From contig SKCR01038872.1 of assembly GCA_019454045.1 (NCBI GenBank), forward strand, positions 1-64,000: a stretch of DNA of 64,000 nt. Reading direction: 5' to 3'. How positions within the stretch are numbered: position 1 is the first letter of the stretch; every line of letters starts with the position of its first letter. The translations under genes were made by a program, and so were the position numbers. A model generated the notes under the pieces. It saw only the letters and a program-made list of their open reading frames with translations, did no database searches and was not told the origin of the DNA. This DNA comes from Zanthoxylum bungeanum (Eukaryota > Streptophyta > Magnoliopsida > Sapindales > Rutaceae). This document shows, in pieces, positions 22,100 to 34,485 of the stretch.

Positions 22100-25000
22100 T
22101 ATAGCCAATCACTCAAGTGTCCTACACTTGAACTATATACGGGTCGCTCAAACTTCTGCTGAGAAACTGCTTCCGTCAGCGGATTTGCAATGTTATCATC
22201 TGATGCGATTTATTCAATCATCATATCGCCAAGATGTATGATCCGACGAATCAGATGAAATAATTGAAGTATATACTTGGATCATTGATGAGACCATTAA
22301 TTCTTTAGCCTGTGTTGTAGCCTAGCTCAGTCGCTAACAGAACTACACCTAATCTAATTAGGATTATATAGATCCAAAGTGCTTATATTGCTGCCTCAAA
22401 TACAACAATATTCCACTTTTGTTGTTTATTCGGCAACAGTATCATGCTTGGAAGATTTCCAGCTCACTGTTCCGTAATTCAAACTATATAGTACCCTTAT
22501 TACGACTTATAGTCGCTTTTGTCGGTTAGGAAACTTACAGCAGTGAACCCAGTCACTTCAAGTTCTCATTCTCCATAGTTTAAGAAAGCATCTTTAGTTC
22601 ATCTAAGATACTTAAGGATGTCCTTAACATCAATCCAGTGACCATCACTTGGATTGGCCTGATTGTGACTCCATATGCTCAAAGTATATGAGACACCAAG
22701 TCACGTACATATATTTCAATGTACGAGTTCTCAAAGAGTGCCAACAAATTTTAGATCTATCCTAGTAGATCCTTGTTCCTAGAATAAATGTTGTCTCTCC
22801 CAAGTATTCTACGGAGAATTTTCATGAAAGCCAAGATTTCACTGATTGTATTATGGAAATATCATTTCCAAGAAATGATATATCATCATTATTTAGGACA
22901 ATCACTGTTAGTGCGCTCCCATTAACCTCTATATATACACAAGATTTATCTTCGTTTTGAATTAAATCATATACTATTATGATTACATCAAAACGATAGT
23001 TCCAAGAATGCAATGCTTGCTTCAATCCATAAATGGATCAAATAACTTGCAAACCTTGTTTTCTCGTTTTGGTGCGACAAAACCGTCAGGATGTTATAAA
23101 CATCCTCCAAAAGGTTTCCGTTTAAGGAAAGAGATTTTGACGTTCAGCTGCCACATTTCATAAATGAAAAATGCAGCATTAGCAAGCATTATCCAAATGG
23201 ATTTAATCATGGCAACGGTTAAAAGGTTTCGTCGTAATCAACACAATGTTGATAACGATACCTTTTCGCTACAAGCCTAGCTTTGTACGTTGGTATTTTT
23301 CCATCCATGTATATCTTCCTTGAAGACTTATACAGTACCAATAGGCACAATGCCTTCCGGTATATCAACCATTGTCCAAACTTAGTTGGTATACATGGAA
23401 TCCATTTCGGACATCATGGCACTTTACCATAATTGGGAGTCGATACCTTGTATCACTTCCTCATACGTAGTCGGTTCGTGTTCCTGAATAAGATTGACAT
23501 CTTCATGAGGTGAGATCAGAAACCCATACCTCCTAGGTTATTTTCTGACTCTCTCCTACTTACGCGTTCTTGTGTATTTAAATATTGTGGTACAGTTTCA
23601 TCCCTGATGAACTGTTTGTGTTCTGTCAAGGAATCAGTGCCTGGAACAGTATTACTCCGATTTTTATCGAGTTTTACTTTTCTCCCACTTACCACTGCAT
23701 ATAGGTATTCCTTTTAGGAAAAACGTATGGAGTGCAACAATTAAATTGTTCTCTTGTGAGTTGTATAAGTATTATACTTTGGTTACCCTAGGATAACCTA
23801 CAAATTAGGCACTTATCCGATTTGGGTTTTAGTTTGGTACCATCCAAACATATGCCTAGCATTCCCAAATCTTCAGGAATGAGAAAACCATGTTTCTTTC
23901 CTGTAATATCTAATATGAAGTCTGTCTAACGGATTTTCATGGAACCTTATTCAAAATAAGTGTTGCACTGTTAAATGCGTATCCCTAGAAGGAAAATGGT
24001 AGCTCAGAGCGACTCTTTATTAACCTTATCATGTATAACAAAATTCGGTTTCTCCGTTCGGACACACCGCTCAATTGAGGTGTTCCGGGAGGAGTCCATA
24101 TTGAAAGAATACTATACTCTTTCAAGTAGTCGAGAAACTTATTGCTTAAGTATTTTCCACCATGGTCTAACTGTGACGGTCTAATACTCTTGTCGATCTG
24201 TTTTGTCTACTTCGAGTCGAAACTCTTTGAATCTATCAAAAGTTTCTGATTTATGTTTCATAAAAAAACACATAACCATAACGCGATGCCACATCTGTAA
24301 AGGTTACGAAGCATTCATATCCACCTTTAGCCTAGCTAGACATGGGCCCACTTACGTCACTATGAACGAGGGCTAACAGATCGGTGGCACTTATACTTTC
24401 ACCAAGTAAAAAGTGTTTTAGGCAATTTTCCTAATAAACTAGATTCGTAGACATCATTGGATAGAATCAAATCCGTCCTAGTATCCACTCTTCGAAAGTG
24501 TGGATATACGAGTCTTGTTAATTGTCCTAGACAACAATGCCACAAATAAGTCTCATCTGATTTATTCAGTTTGAGCTATTTGTTTGTCATGTTATATTTT
24601 GAGATTCATTTATATTCAAAATATAAATACTGTTATTTCACATCTAATGTGCTTATCTCAATATCATCTTTATAAAATAAAACACTTTAGTGTTCTAGAA
24701 TATAAAGGTATACCCGCAACGGGTTAAACTCTGATATAGAGATAATGTTTCTAGTCAACTAGGTACATTATAACAGTTTCCTAATTTAAGTACATACCCA
24801 CCCGAAAGTAGTTCCTAAACTTAGGATTCTATGGTTAAAACAGTGACTCTCGTCTCGTTTCGACTCGTAGATCAATCTCAACTGAAGCAGTCTCCTGCTA
24901 ATCAACAGATTCTGCACATCAGTACATATATATGTACAACACTTAGTATCAAAAATCCAATTTTGAAACCAGTAGTGAACATTTTTATGACAAACATACT

Positions 25001-25800
25001 TGAAGCTAAGCCGGAGCCTTGCCCCGCTTTCACTTCCTTCATGTCTGCCTTGTCCATACGGCAGTCACGCTTCCAGTGACCCCGTTTGCCACAGTTTAGG
25101 CAGACATCTTGGGATATGTTCTTTTGTCTTCCAGAAGACTGTGATGATTTTGCCTTTGCCCCTTTTTAGAAGCTCTGGCTCTGCCTCCTTGAGCATAGCC
25201 TCAACTCTCCAAGAGTTTACTCTTGGTTCATAATGAACCTGCCCCAGCTTTCGGTAGAGACTATAAGATCAAATCTTTGGTAGTCTCGGCCACGTAGGTA
25301 ATGCCCAGCTAACCTAGCTGATCGATGTCAGCAATCATCTGCGACACCTAGTGCTCGACAGATGTACCCTCTGACATACACGAGCTAAAGAGCTTCTTAT
25401 GCAATTTGTACTTCTAAGATCTAAGAATAGATTTATGAAGATCTTTAATTTCATCATCATGGTACAAGATCTAATCCTTAATTTTGACGACGGAATTAAA
25501 GAGTCATTGCGGTAAGCATAACGGATTGAGCACTAAAGTTATCATCACATGAATCTTCCAAAGATCATGTTCTACTATTTGCTCAACTCCGGGCTTAGGC
25601 CCAAGGTTGTTTCTATCAAATAGAATAACTTCTCAGTTCCCAGGACTATCCTGAGGTTTTATTCCCAATCTGAAAATTAAAGCCGTTTAAAACATTTTCT
25701 CACCCAGATTATGTTCTAAACGCTAATCTTTCATTATCTTGATGCCAATAGTCTACTATCCAATCAACGATTTCGGTACTATCAAATATAATGATTACTA
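22100..25800 (-). pseudogene. Ruined gag-pol of element E
   Basis: The region aligns throughout with D's gag-pol (shared words such as GGAAGATTTCCAGCTCACTG and CTCCTCCCGGAACACC-type integrase sequence) but has many frameshifts and stops. The clearest piece is minus 22822-23025, an RT fragment in which the catalytic YVDD has become NNDD. Integrase-core words lie near 24000-24400. Protease and Gag sequence follow to about 25800. The element cannot encode its own enzymes. Confidence 0.88.
25061..25102 (-). pseudogene. Surviving Gag zinc-knuckle motif in E
   Basis: Despite the decay around it, the minus strand still reads CLNCGKRGHWKRDC, an intact CX2CX4HX4C knuckle identical to that of D. The surrounding frame continues about 20 codons each side before breaking. 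A and B have lost this motif by a deletion, and C has a damaged version. Confidence 0.88.
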
Positions 25801-26028
25801 TAGTCTAACTATATAATCAACTATAATTTGATTGGTTAATTTCAAATATATTGATTACTATAATCCAATTATATAATCAACTATAAATGAGTAGTTTTGA
25901 ATACAGTCCAACTGTTTAATTTAAAACAACAATTAAATATTAGTCCAACTAATATATTTATTTAAATAATGACGAAAAATAAATGAGCGCGTATTGGCAA
26001 GTATCTAAACGAAATTGCAAATTTAATA

Positions 26029-26502
26029 CTTGCCTCCCACTATTTTTCGGCGAGCCTCTAACCCCTGTGTGAGTACTCGGGAAACCTAGTTTCCTAGTGG
26101 GCTAGGATCCCGTTAAATAACACACAACCTTGACTTTGGCCAACAAGTTGTATGATATTTAACTAGGTAGATCTCTAAGATCAATTGGATCTCATCCAAT
26201 TCCTAGATCCAGTAGGTGGACATCCAAGTCCGAAACATATATCTAATATATGCCAATATATCCAATATATTCCCTAACCTTTTTCCTCTGAATCAACTAA
26301 GCCTTGGCTTTGGCACAAAACCTTAATGATTCAGTTAAGCGGGACCCATTGACCTTGGAAAGCTTCGTAATCGATGTCGATGGACAAGAAGTGATCTTGA
26401 CTTTGGCCAACAAATCACAACTTGGACAAGACATGCGATATGGAACAAAGCCTTCATGATTCAAACACATCCGCGATGGACAAAGGTCTTGACTTTGGCC
26501 AA
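26029..26502 (-). promoter_or_regulatory. Conserved pre-gag leader block of E
   Basis: In element sense there are four repeats (26488-26502, 26396-26410, 26303-26317, 26129-26143), GGATCC, a hairpin GGAAAC/GTTTCC with 3-base loop (26080-26094), and ATAGTGGGAGGCAAG (26029-26043). Spacing matches D. The overlapping minus open frame 26297-26539 is the D leader frame in part. 26540-28020 is gene-free AT-rich leader with many GCCCA motifs. Confidence 0.85.
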
Positions 26503-28024
26503 CAACCAGTGCCAATCTTGGATCTTGAGAATGAATCATTCAATGGAAGGAAAAACGCTTAATATTTGTTGAGGTTTTTTCGCGTAATTGGCAACCAATT
26601 AATTATCTTTGATTAGGTCTCATCATACACCCTTAAGCATGCATTCTAAAAGCATAATAAGGCGCGGTAAATAAATAATAATGATATGCGGATGGATATT
26701 TAAAACACTTTATTCCTAGAACAAATCTCTCCTTTTACTCTCTCTCTCTCTCCCGCTAGCACAAATCTTACTTCTACCCAATTACATAACACTTCTAAAG
26801 AAACCTCATTTACATTGAGGGGAATAGGTGAGAAGAGAAATACAAAGAGTCAGAGGTGGAGACACGCAGGTCCAATTTAATAAATTCTAAATTTATTACA
26901 ACAATTTCCAAAATTGCCCTCACCCATCTAATATCCATCCGATATACATTATTCATACATCACATCCATGTATTCACACAAAGCATGTTATCAATCAATC
27001 TAATCCAATTAATTAATCTGAAATTAATGACCATCCAATGTTCAAACAACGATTTGATTTGCGCGAGTCCAACTCGTTTTAAGAATAAGTACTCTCAAGT
27101 ACGAATTCTTGAATTATATCAAACTACAATATTAAATCCAATTTAATTTGTATTCAATACTAATTCTTTATTTAATTCCAAATTAAATAATTACACTTTT
27201 TAATGAGCCTTTGCGACTTAGATTCTAAATCTAATCTTACGGGTCTCAAAGCCCAATTAACATCCAATGTCATTTAATTAAAGTCCAATGGGCTTTCAAT
27301 TATTTATAAGGCATGGACTTTGGCAACCAAAGCCCATAAGGAATCACCCTTTGCCAAAAATCAATTTAGGCCCATTAGGCCCAATTAAATTTTAAAGGCC
27401 CATTATATTATATTTGGACTTTATGGAAATGGTTTTAGGCCCAATTGGATCCAACCAATAACCTAAACCAAACTTGGCCCAACCAAGCCCATTAAGCCCA
27501 AATACAACTTTATTAGCCCAATTCCAAATTTAGCCCAACTAATTAATTCCAATATTCTAGATATCATAATTTAATCATTAAAGTGTATAAGCCATAATTA
27601 ATTATTTAAATTAACATTTCCAAAATACCAATTACACAATTAATCATGCTTTTTTCAATTCAATTCATGTCCAACACAATTGAAACAAAATCAACTCATT
27701 CATGCTATGAGCTCACAGTATTTTGGGGTTTTTTAAACCGATTTCGATTTCAATCCAATTAAATCATTAATCAATTTATCCCAAGTCTTTAACTCATCCA
27801 ATGATCAAAAGAACAAAAATCACCATGACTTAGGGCATATCACAAATATTCGGCCAAGCCAAAATAATTGGGGAAAATTAATCCAATTAATTTTCATCAA
27901 ATTGATCACATATAACTCCAAGTTATCCATATCAAGCATACTCAAACAAACAATTTGGTCAAATCATGCTCAAATCAAATTTACCCAAATTTTACCCTAA
28001 ATTCAATTTCATGCTTAATAACCG

Positions 28025-28035
28025 CTCTGATACCA
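28025..28035 (-). other. Primer-binding site of E
   Basis: In element sense TGGTATCAGAG, one base from the 5' LTR at 28037. Initiator tRNA-Met type. Confidence 0.9.
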
Positions 28036-28036
28036 T

Positions 28037-29971
28037 TGTTGGGTTTTCTAGGTCAAACCAAGATCAATTAAGCATGAAATGTGCGAATACAAAAAGTAAA
28101 GTAGCGGAAAATACTCACTTTGATCGGCTTTTGGATGCGATGAACACAAAAATTTCTTCATGAGTTTCGGCCAAGCCCTCCTTGTTGGTGATATTCAAGC
28201 TCCAAGCTTGAGTGTTGATTCCATGCTCATGAATGGGTTTCCCTATCACCTTTGAATGATCTCTTTATTGTGCTAGCACTTGGAAAAATTTGTAACAATT
28301 TTTTTCCTAATCCTAGTGTGTCTTTCGGCCAATCCAATAAAAGAGAGAAAATTTGAATTAAAATCGTGAGTGAGAGAGAAGAGAAGATGAAGTGTGTTGT
28401 GTATATTTTGATTTCAAAAATCAAATAACAATCCAAAAATTGGTACAAGGCATTAATGCCTCCAACAACTCCCATCCATCATAAAATGACAAGATGTCAA
28501 TCACCAAAAAGTGATAAGACTTCCATCACTTGAGTGACTAATGATGTGACACGTGATGTGACTTGTGGGCCCCACTTGATTCAAAATCCGAGTGGGCCCG
28601 CACACATCCCGGGCTCGGGTTCGCTAATTCCGAATTAACGAATTTTCCGTTGCAACGTAATTAAATAAATTTAATTAAATAATTATGCCTAGCAAATTAC
28701 TATTCACGTCGCTAGCGAATTAATTCTAAATTAACTCGTTCGCCCGAATTAAAATCTAATTTTAATTCTGCGTCGAAATCTAATTTCGTTTAATATATCG
28801 AATATATATTATTTTATCGATTAATTCTGAATAATCGTTCTCTCTCTAAATAGTATTTTATCCCAGATAAAATATCTTCGTAATTAATCCTAGATTAATT
28901 TTCTCTCTCTACTAATTAATCCCAGATTAATTATGTTCGAGTCATACGTCATCGGTGAATCTTCGGGAAGCGACCCATGAGATCCCTGATATGTTGGCAG
29001 TAAATCCGGTCGTCGGACTATCCGAACACGTACGTACCTAGTACTACTTTTTTTTACCGATTTACAAGACATGGTTGGCTTTTAGCAAAGCACCGTGCCT
29101 ACCCAATTCTCCAGAAATATTCTTAAAGGAATATATAATCTATATCAGACGTAGTATACTTAGTATACGTATGCGATCCATTATCGGATGTCACATGCTA
29201 GGCCTGGGGCTGGAATTGTGTCTGCCCCGTACGAAGCATATATCGGATCTCTGGTAACTAGTCTCTATAATCGGATAAACATGACCTAGTCATATTATCC
29301 TGATAGCTACATCATACAAGAGTACTAGTTCCTTATCCTACGTGACCATCATCTCCATATGAATGGAGTGATACTTCTATCTCGACATCACACCCAATAC
29401 ACTATGATTCTCAATATACCCAGAAGAGGCGTATACAGAACCTGTTAAAGCCTTGGACGACCAAAACCAAAGTATATTGATTGTCGCACGTATTAGCGAT
29501 GCAAGTCTCAGGTTAAGACCAAATACATCTACCCTGATTTGGACTTCCATAGCACATAGTCATACTACCAATGGAATTCCGAGGGGTCTATCCAGAGCGA
29601 AGCTGTTTCCGTACCATCGGTAAACACAACCTCATATTACACTTGCATAAGTATCTGATACTTAAATATATAAGAACTATGTCTTACGCTCCCACAACGC
29701 ACACAAGTGCAATACTAGTCTATTTCGCATTATCGATGTCCAATCTCGATAATACTACAATTAGGGATTTTTAATGATTAAACCTTAGTGGATTAATATT
29801 GTCTCATATCTTATTAATCCGGAACTAATTATATGGACTTTATCATTTATATATCTTGGTAACCTAATTACAAATGATAAAAGAGCAATTTCCTTTGTCA
29901 CATAGTTAATTTGTACAACAACAACCATGTTCTGTACAAATAGTGATGCTATGGGTCATAATTGTCCAACA
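28037..29971 (-). repeat. 5' LTR of element E
   Basis: 1935 bp, TGTTGGG..CCAACA. It is uninterrupted and shows the empty site for D (GGTTTCCCTATCACC near 28235). It carries the palindrome series near 28720-28935, for example ATTTTATC/GATAAAAT and TTAATC/GATTAA with 3-base centres. Confidence 0.93.
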
Positions 29972-30295
29972 GCATACATGCATACATGTCGCATACACGT
30001 CGCATACACACAATTTTTGTTTTGTATTTGCAGGCTTTGAAGAAAAAGAAAAAGCGGTGAAGAAGAGCAACTCCTCGGGAATGAGGACGAGTAAGCCAGG
30101 AATGGCACTCCGAGAATGGAGAACAACCTCGGAAATGAGGATGAGCAACTCCTAGGGAATGAGGACAAGCAAGTCGGGAATGGCACTCCGGGAATGGAGA
30201 ACGACCTCAGGAATGAGGACGAGAAAATCCTCAGAAATGAGGAGAGTAAGTCGGGAATGGCACTTCGGGAATAGAGAACAACCTCGGGAATAAGG
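29972..30295. repeat. Spacer with 78-bp minisatellite
   Basis: After a run of GCATACA/GTCGCATACAC words (29972-30012), about three units of 77-78 bp start at 30065, 30143 and 30220, each beginning GAGCAACTCC or a variant and containing GGAATGGCACTCCG. Because 78 is a multiple of three, both strands read as repeated about 26-residue peptides. I see no gene structure and take these as a consequence of the repeat. The spacer separates E and A and is probably older element or host DNA. Confidence 0.85.
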
Positions 30296-31356
30296 TGTTG
30301 GACAAAATGACCCATAGCGTCACTATTTGCGCAGATCATTGTGTTGTTGTAGCAAATTAACTATGTGACAAGGAAATTGCACACTCTCATCATTTGTGAT
30401 TAGATCACTATAGATATATAAATGAAGAGAGGTCCCCTATGATTAGTACCTGGATTGAGAATGATATGAGACAGTATCAATCCCCGAGGATTAATCATTA
30501 AATATCCCTAGCCGAGTATTATCGAGACTGGACATCGATAATGCGGAATAGGCTAGTATTCCACTTGTGTGCGTTGTGAGGGCACAACGGCATAGTTCTC
30601 ATATATAAGTATCGGATACTTATGCAAGTGTGATAGGAGGTCGTGTTTCACCGATAGTACGGGAAACAGCTTCGCTCTGGATAGACCCTTCGGAATCCCA
30701 TTGGTATTATGACTATGTGTCTATGGGAGGCCGAAATCAAGGTAGGTGTGTATAGTCTTAACCTGAGACTTACATTGCTAATACTTACGATAATCGATAG
30801 ACTTTGGTCTTGGTGGTACAGGGCTTTAACCGGTTCTGCGTACACCACTTCTGGGTTTATCAGAGAGTCGTAGTGTATTGGGTGTGATGTCGAGAACGGA
30901 AGTATCACTTCAGTCATAGTGGAGATGATGTCACGCAGATACGGTACTAGTGCTCTTGAGTGATGCGCATCCAATCGGGATATTGTGTGACCAGGTCATG
31001 AATATCCGATTATAGAGACTATGTTACGAGACATCCGATATGTGTTTCGGACGGGGCAGACACTTATCCAGCCCCAGCCCTAGTACGTGACTATCTGATA
31101 ATGGGCCGATATACACAAACAATGGTATACTACCCGCCTGATACAGATCTTAATATTCTTAAATGAATATGACGGAGAATTTGGTAGACTTGGTGCTTTG
31201 CTAGGAGTCGACCTTGTCTCGTAAATCGGTAGAACGTAGTACTTGGTACGTACGTGATTCGGATACACCGAAGACCGTATTTACTGCCAACGTATCCGGA
31301 GATCTCATGGGTCACTTCCCGATAATGCACCGATGACGCATAACTCGCACTCATTA

Positions 31357-31654
31357 ATAATCTGGGATTATATAGAAGAAAGAGAAAATTAATCTAGGAT
31401 TAATTATAGAGATATTTTATCTAGGATAAAATATCTTCTAGAGAGAGATAACGATTAATTTGGAATTAATCGATTAAATTAATATATTCGATATATTAAA
31501 CGAAATTAGATTTCGACGCGGAATTAAAATTAGATTTTAATTCGGGCGAACGAATTAATTTAGATTTAATTCGTTAGCGACGTGAATAGTGAATTCGCTA
31601 GGCGTAATCATTTAATTACGACGCGACGAAAAAATCGTTAATTTAGAATTAGCG
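31357..31654. repeat. Palindrome array in A LTR (10 units)
   Basis: Units with 3-base centres: ATAATC/GATTAT 31357-31371; AATTAATC/GATTAATT 31387-31405; GATATTTTATC/GATAAAATATC 31411-31435; CGATTAATT/AATTAATCG 31452-31472; TTAATATAT/ATATATTAA 31479-31499; CGAAAT/ATTTCG 31501-31515; GAATTAAAAT/ATTTTAATTC 31521-31543; ACGAATTAATT at 31550-31574 (one mismatch); CGTTAATT at 31636-31654 (one mismatch). One unit, CGTAAT/ATTACG 31603-31620, has a 6-base centre. Centres are mostly TAG or TGG. The array lies about 300-600 bp upstream of the TATA box. Confidence 0.93.
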
Positions 31655-31716
31655 AACCCGAGCCCGAGTGTGATTGCGAGCGCTTCGTATTTCGAATTCG
31701 AGTGCGGCGACGCAAG

Positions 31717-31759
31717 TCACATCAAGCGTCAAATCAATCGTCACATCAAGCGTCAAATC
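31717..31759 (+). promoter_or_regulatory. Tandem U3 repeat upstream of the A promoter
   Basis: TCACATCAAGCGTCAAATC occurs at 31717-31735 and 31741-31759, a 24-bp period. The same pair is in B (41755 and 41779) and A's right LTR. Its position about 200 bp before the TATA box suggests an enhancer-like element; that role is inferred. Confidence 0.7.
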
Positions 31760-31957
31760 AAAACTCGCTTGCTTTGAGTGATTGATTGATTTTGATTGAT
31801 GGATGGATTGATGGATTGACTTGCATCACATCACTTTATTAAAGTGACATGTGAATAGTGATGTAAGTAGGTGTAATAGTGATTTAGTGGTTGAGTAATT
31901 GATTTACATTTATTTTATTTGATAAATTAAATGGAAAAGGCTTATTATTTTTTAGAA

Positions 31958-31967
31958 AATATATAAG
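31958..31967 (+). promoter_or_regulatory. TATA box of the A LTR
   Basis: AATATATAAG. The B LTRs have ATATATAAGG at the matching place (near 34027 and 41975). Transcription would start about 30 bp downstream, which defines U3/R. Confidence 0.6.
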
Positions 31968-32400
31968 ACAACTTGAAAATCAATTACACAATTAATAAAA
32001 ACAAAAAACTCCTTTCTCTCTCAACTCTCTCACGCCCAAAGGGCTCTTTTTCTTCTTCCATTTCAGCTCACTGCCGTGAGATATAGGGGAAGCAATGAGT
32101 GGTTTTCATGGTGAAAACGCAAGTGCTAGCACACTTACGACTATTGCGAAGGTGTTAGGGAGGTTCACCCATGAGGCGGGATCCATTCGACAAAGTTTGG
32201 AGCTTCAAAATGAGATCTGAAACTGCCCAAACCAGTGAAGAATTCTGCACCAGTGGGCGTGACCAAGGCAGTGGGGTTTTGGCTTCATTCGTCTTCAAAT
32301 CAACTCAACCGATCGATGTGAGTTTCCGCTATCTCCGTTGGTGTATTCACGCATTATTTCATGTCTTGTTTGATCTTAGGACCTAGATAATAACCAACAA

Positions 32401-32414
32401 TGGCATCAAGAGCC
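32401..32414 (+). other. Primer-binding site of A (variant)
   Basis: TGGCATCAAGAGCC, two bases after the LTR. Compared with the standard TGGTATCAGAGC it has T to C and an extra A. B has the same form and C nearly so. Confidence 0.8.
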
Positions 32415-32458
32415 TAGGTTCAAGCATGAAAAATATGGGGCTTAAAATTTGGGTAAAT

Positions 32459-32463
32459 GTTTG
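32459..32463. repeat. Left TSD of element B (GTTTG)
   Basis: GTTTG here and at 42418-42422 flank B exactly. The sequence after the right copy (TTGAGCATG..) continues A's leader. Confidence 0.93.
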
Positions 32464-34470
32464 TGTTGGACAAAATGACCATAGCGTCACTATTTGCACA
32501 GATCATTGTGTTGTTGTAGCAAATTAACTATGTGACAAGGAAATTGCACTCTCATCATTTGTGATTAGATCACCATAGATATATAAATGAAGAGAGGTCC
32601 CTATGATTAGTTCCTGGACTGAGAATGATATGAGACAGTATCAGTCCCCGAAGGTTTAATCATTAAATATCCCTAGCCGGAGTATTATCGAGACTGGACG
32701 TCGATAATGCGGAATAGGCTAGTATTGCACTTGTGTGCGTTGTGAGGGCACAACGGCATAGTTCTCATATATATAAGTATCGGATACTTATGCAAGTGCG
32801 ATAGGAGGTCGTGTTTCACCGATGGTACGGGAAACAGCTTCGCTCTGGATAGACCCCCTCGGAATCCCATTGGTATTATGACTATGTGTCTATGGGAGTC
32901 CGACATCAGGGTAGGTGTATTTGGTCTTAACCTGAGACTTGCACCGCTAATCCTTACGACAATCAATATACTTTGGTTGAGGTCGTCTAGGACTCTAACC
33001 GGTTCTGTGTACGCCAATACTGGGTATATTGAGAATCGTAGAGTATTGGGTGTGATGTCAAGACGAAAGTATCACTCCAGTCATAGTGGAGATGATGTCA
33101 CGCAGGATATGGTATTAGTGCTCTTGAGTGATGCGCATCTAATCGTGATATTATGACCAGGTCATGAATATCCGATTATAGAGACTAGTTACCAGACATC
33201 CGACATGTGCTTCGGACGAGGCAGACACTTATCCAGCCCCAGCCCTAGCACGTGACTATCCGATACTGGACCGACATACGAAATACTTGTATACTACGCT
33301 TGATACAGATCTTAATATTCTTAGATGGATATGACCGGAGAATTGGTAGACTTGGTGCTATGCTAGGAGTCGACCTTGTCTCGTAAATCGGTAGAACGTA
33401 GTACTTGGTACGTACGTGATTCGGATACTCCGACGATCGTATTTACTACCAACTTATCCGGGGATCTCATGGGTCGCTTCCCGATAATCCACCGATGACG
33501 CATAACTCGCACTCTTGAATAATCTGGGATTATATATAGAAGAGAGAGAAAATTAATCTGGGATTAATAACGTAGATATTCGATATATTAAACGAAATTA
33601 GATTTCGACGCAGAATTAAAATTAGATTTTAATTCGGGCGAACAAATTAATTTAGAATTAATTCATTAGCGACGTGAATAGTGAATTCGCTAGGCGTAAT
33701 CATTTAATTACGACGCAACGGAAAGTTCGTTAATTTGGAATTAGCGAACCCGAGCCCGAGTGTGATTACGAGCGCATTCGTATTTTGAATTCGAGTGCGG
33801 CGACGCAAGTCACATCAAGCGTCAAATCATTCGTCACATCAAGCGTCAAATCAAATGTCACTTTGAGTGATGTGATTGATTGATGTGATTGATTGATTGA
33901 TTGAAAGACAACTTGTGACACTTTGAGTGGTAGTAGTTGTTGGAATAGTGATTGGTGGTTGGAAAGTTTTTGCTTGACTTTTTGAAAGCCAATTTTATGT
34001 ATTTACCTTTAATATATTTTTAGAAAATATATAAGGAAAATGCTTTTACTTTCTAACAACTAATACACATTTTTTCTCTTCTCTCTTTCTCACTCAATTC
34101 ACGCCCAAGGGGCAGTGAAATAAGCTCACTGGTTTCCTTAGAAACTGCCGAGCAAAGGGAGGCAAAGAGTGTGATTTTATGGTAAAATCACAAGTGCTAG
34201 CACACTTACGACACTTGCGAAGGTGGTAGGGAGGTTCACCCATGAGCCGGGATCCTTCGACGAAGCTTGGAGCACCGTTTCGCAGCTCAAAAATAGAAAA
34301 TTGAAGACGGTGGACTGCTGCAGTGGGCGCCAAAACAGTGGGGATTTTGGGCTTCATTCGTCTTCAAATCGACTCAACCGATCGATGTGAGTATTCCGCT
34401 ACCTCCGTTGATGTGTTCACACATGATTTTCATCGCTTGTTTGATCTTGGGACCTAGAATAAACCTAACA
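32464..34470 (+). repeat. 5' LTR of element B
   Basis: TGTTGGACAAAATGACC..CCTAACA. It lacks about 73 bp near 33565 that the right LTR has at about 41449-41520, including the GATATTTTATC and CGATTAATT palindromes. Confidence 0.94.
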
Positions 34471-34471
34471 A

Positions 34472-34485
34472 TGGCATCAAGAGCC
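34472..34485 (+). other. Primer-binding site of B (variant)
   Basis: TGGCATCAAGAGCC, identical to A's. Confidence 0.8.

Larger units (their letters stand above)
9817..29971 (-). mobile_element. Ty1/copia element E (old, split by element D)
   Basis: The LTR begins TGTTGGGTTTTCTAGG at both 9817 and 28037 and ends ..GTCCAACA at 22084 and 29971. With D and one TSD copy removed the left LTR is about 1.94 kb, equal to the right one (1935 bp). The polypurine tract lies next to the left LTR and the primer site next to the right LTR, so the element reads on the minus strand. Gag-pol is fragmentary with many stops. No 5-bp TSD is visible: TCCAT on the left, GCATA on the right. E's LTR resembles those of D and A-C at its ends. 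Confidence 0.9.
30296..32399 (+). repeat. 5' LTR of element A
   Basis: 2104 bp, TGTTGGACAAAATG..ACCAACA. It contains the palindrome array, tandem U3 repeats and a TATA box listed below. Pyrimidine-rich U5 with a CTCTCTCAACTCTCTCACG stretch follows the TATA box. Confidence 0.93.

Noticed and set aside
31357..31654. CRISPR-like array
   Set aside because: The regular units are palindromes of different sequence, not identical repeats with unique spacers, and the DNA is plant nuclear.
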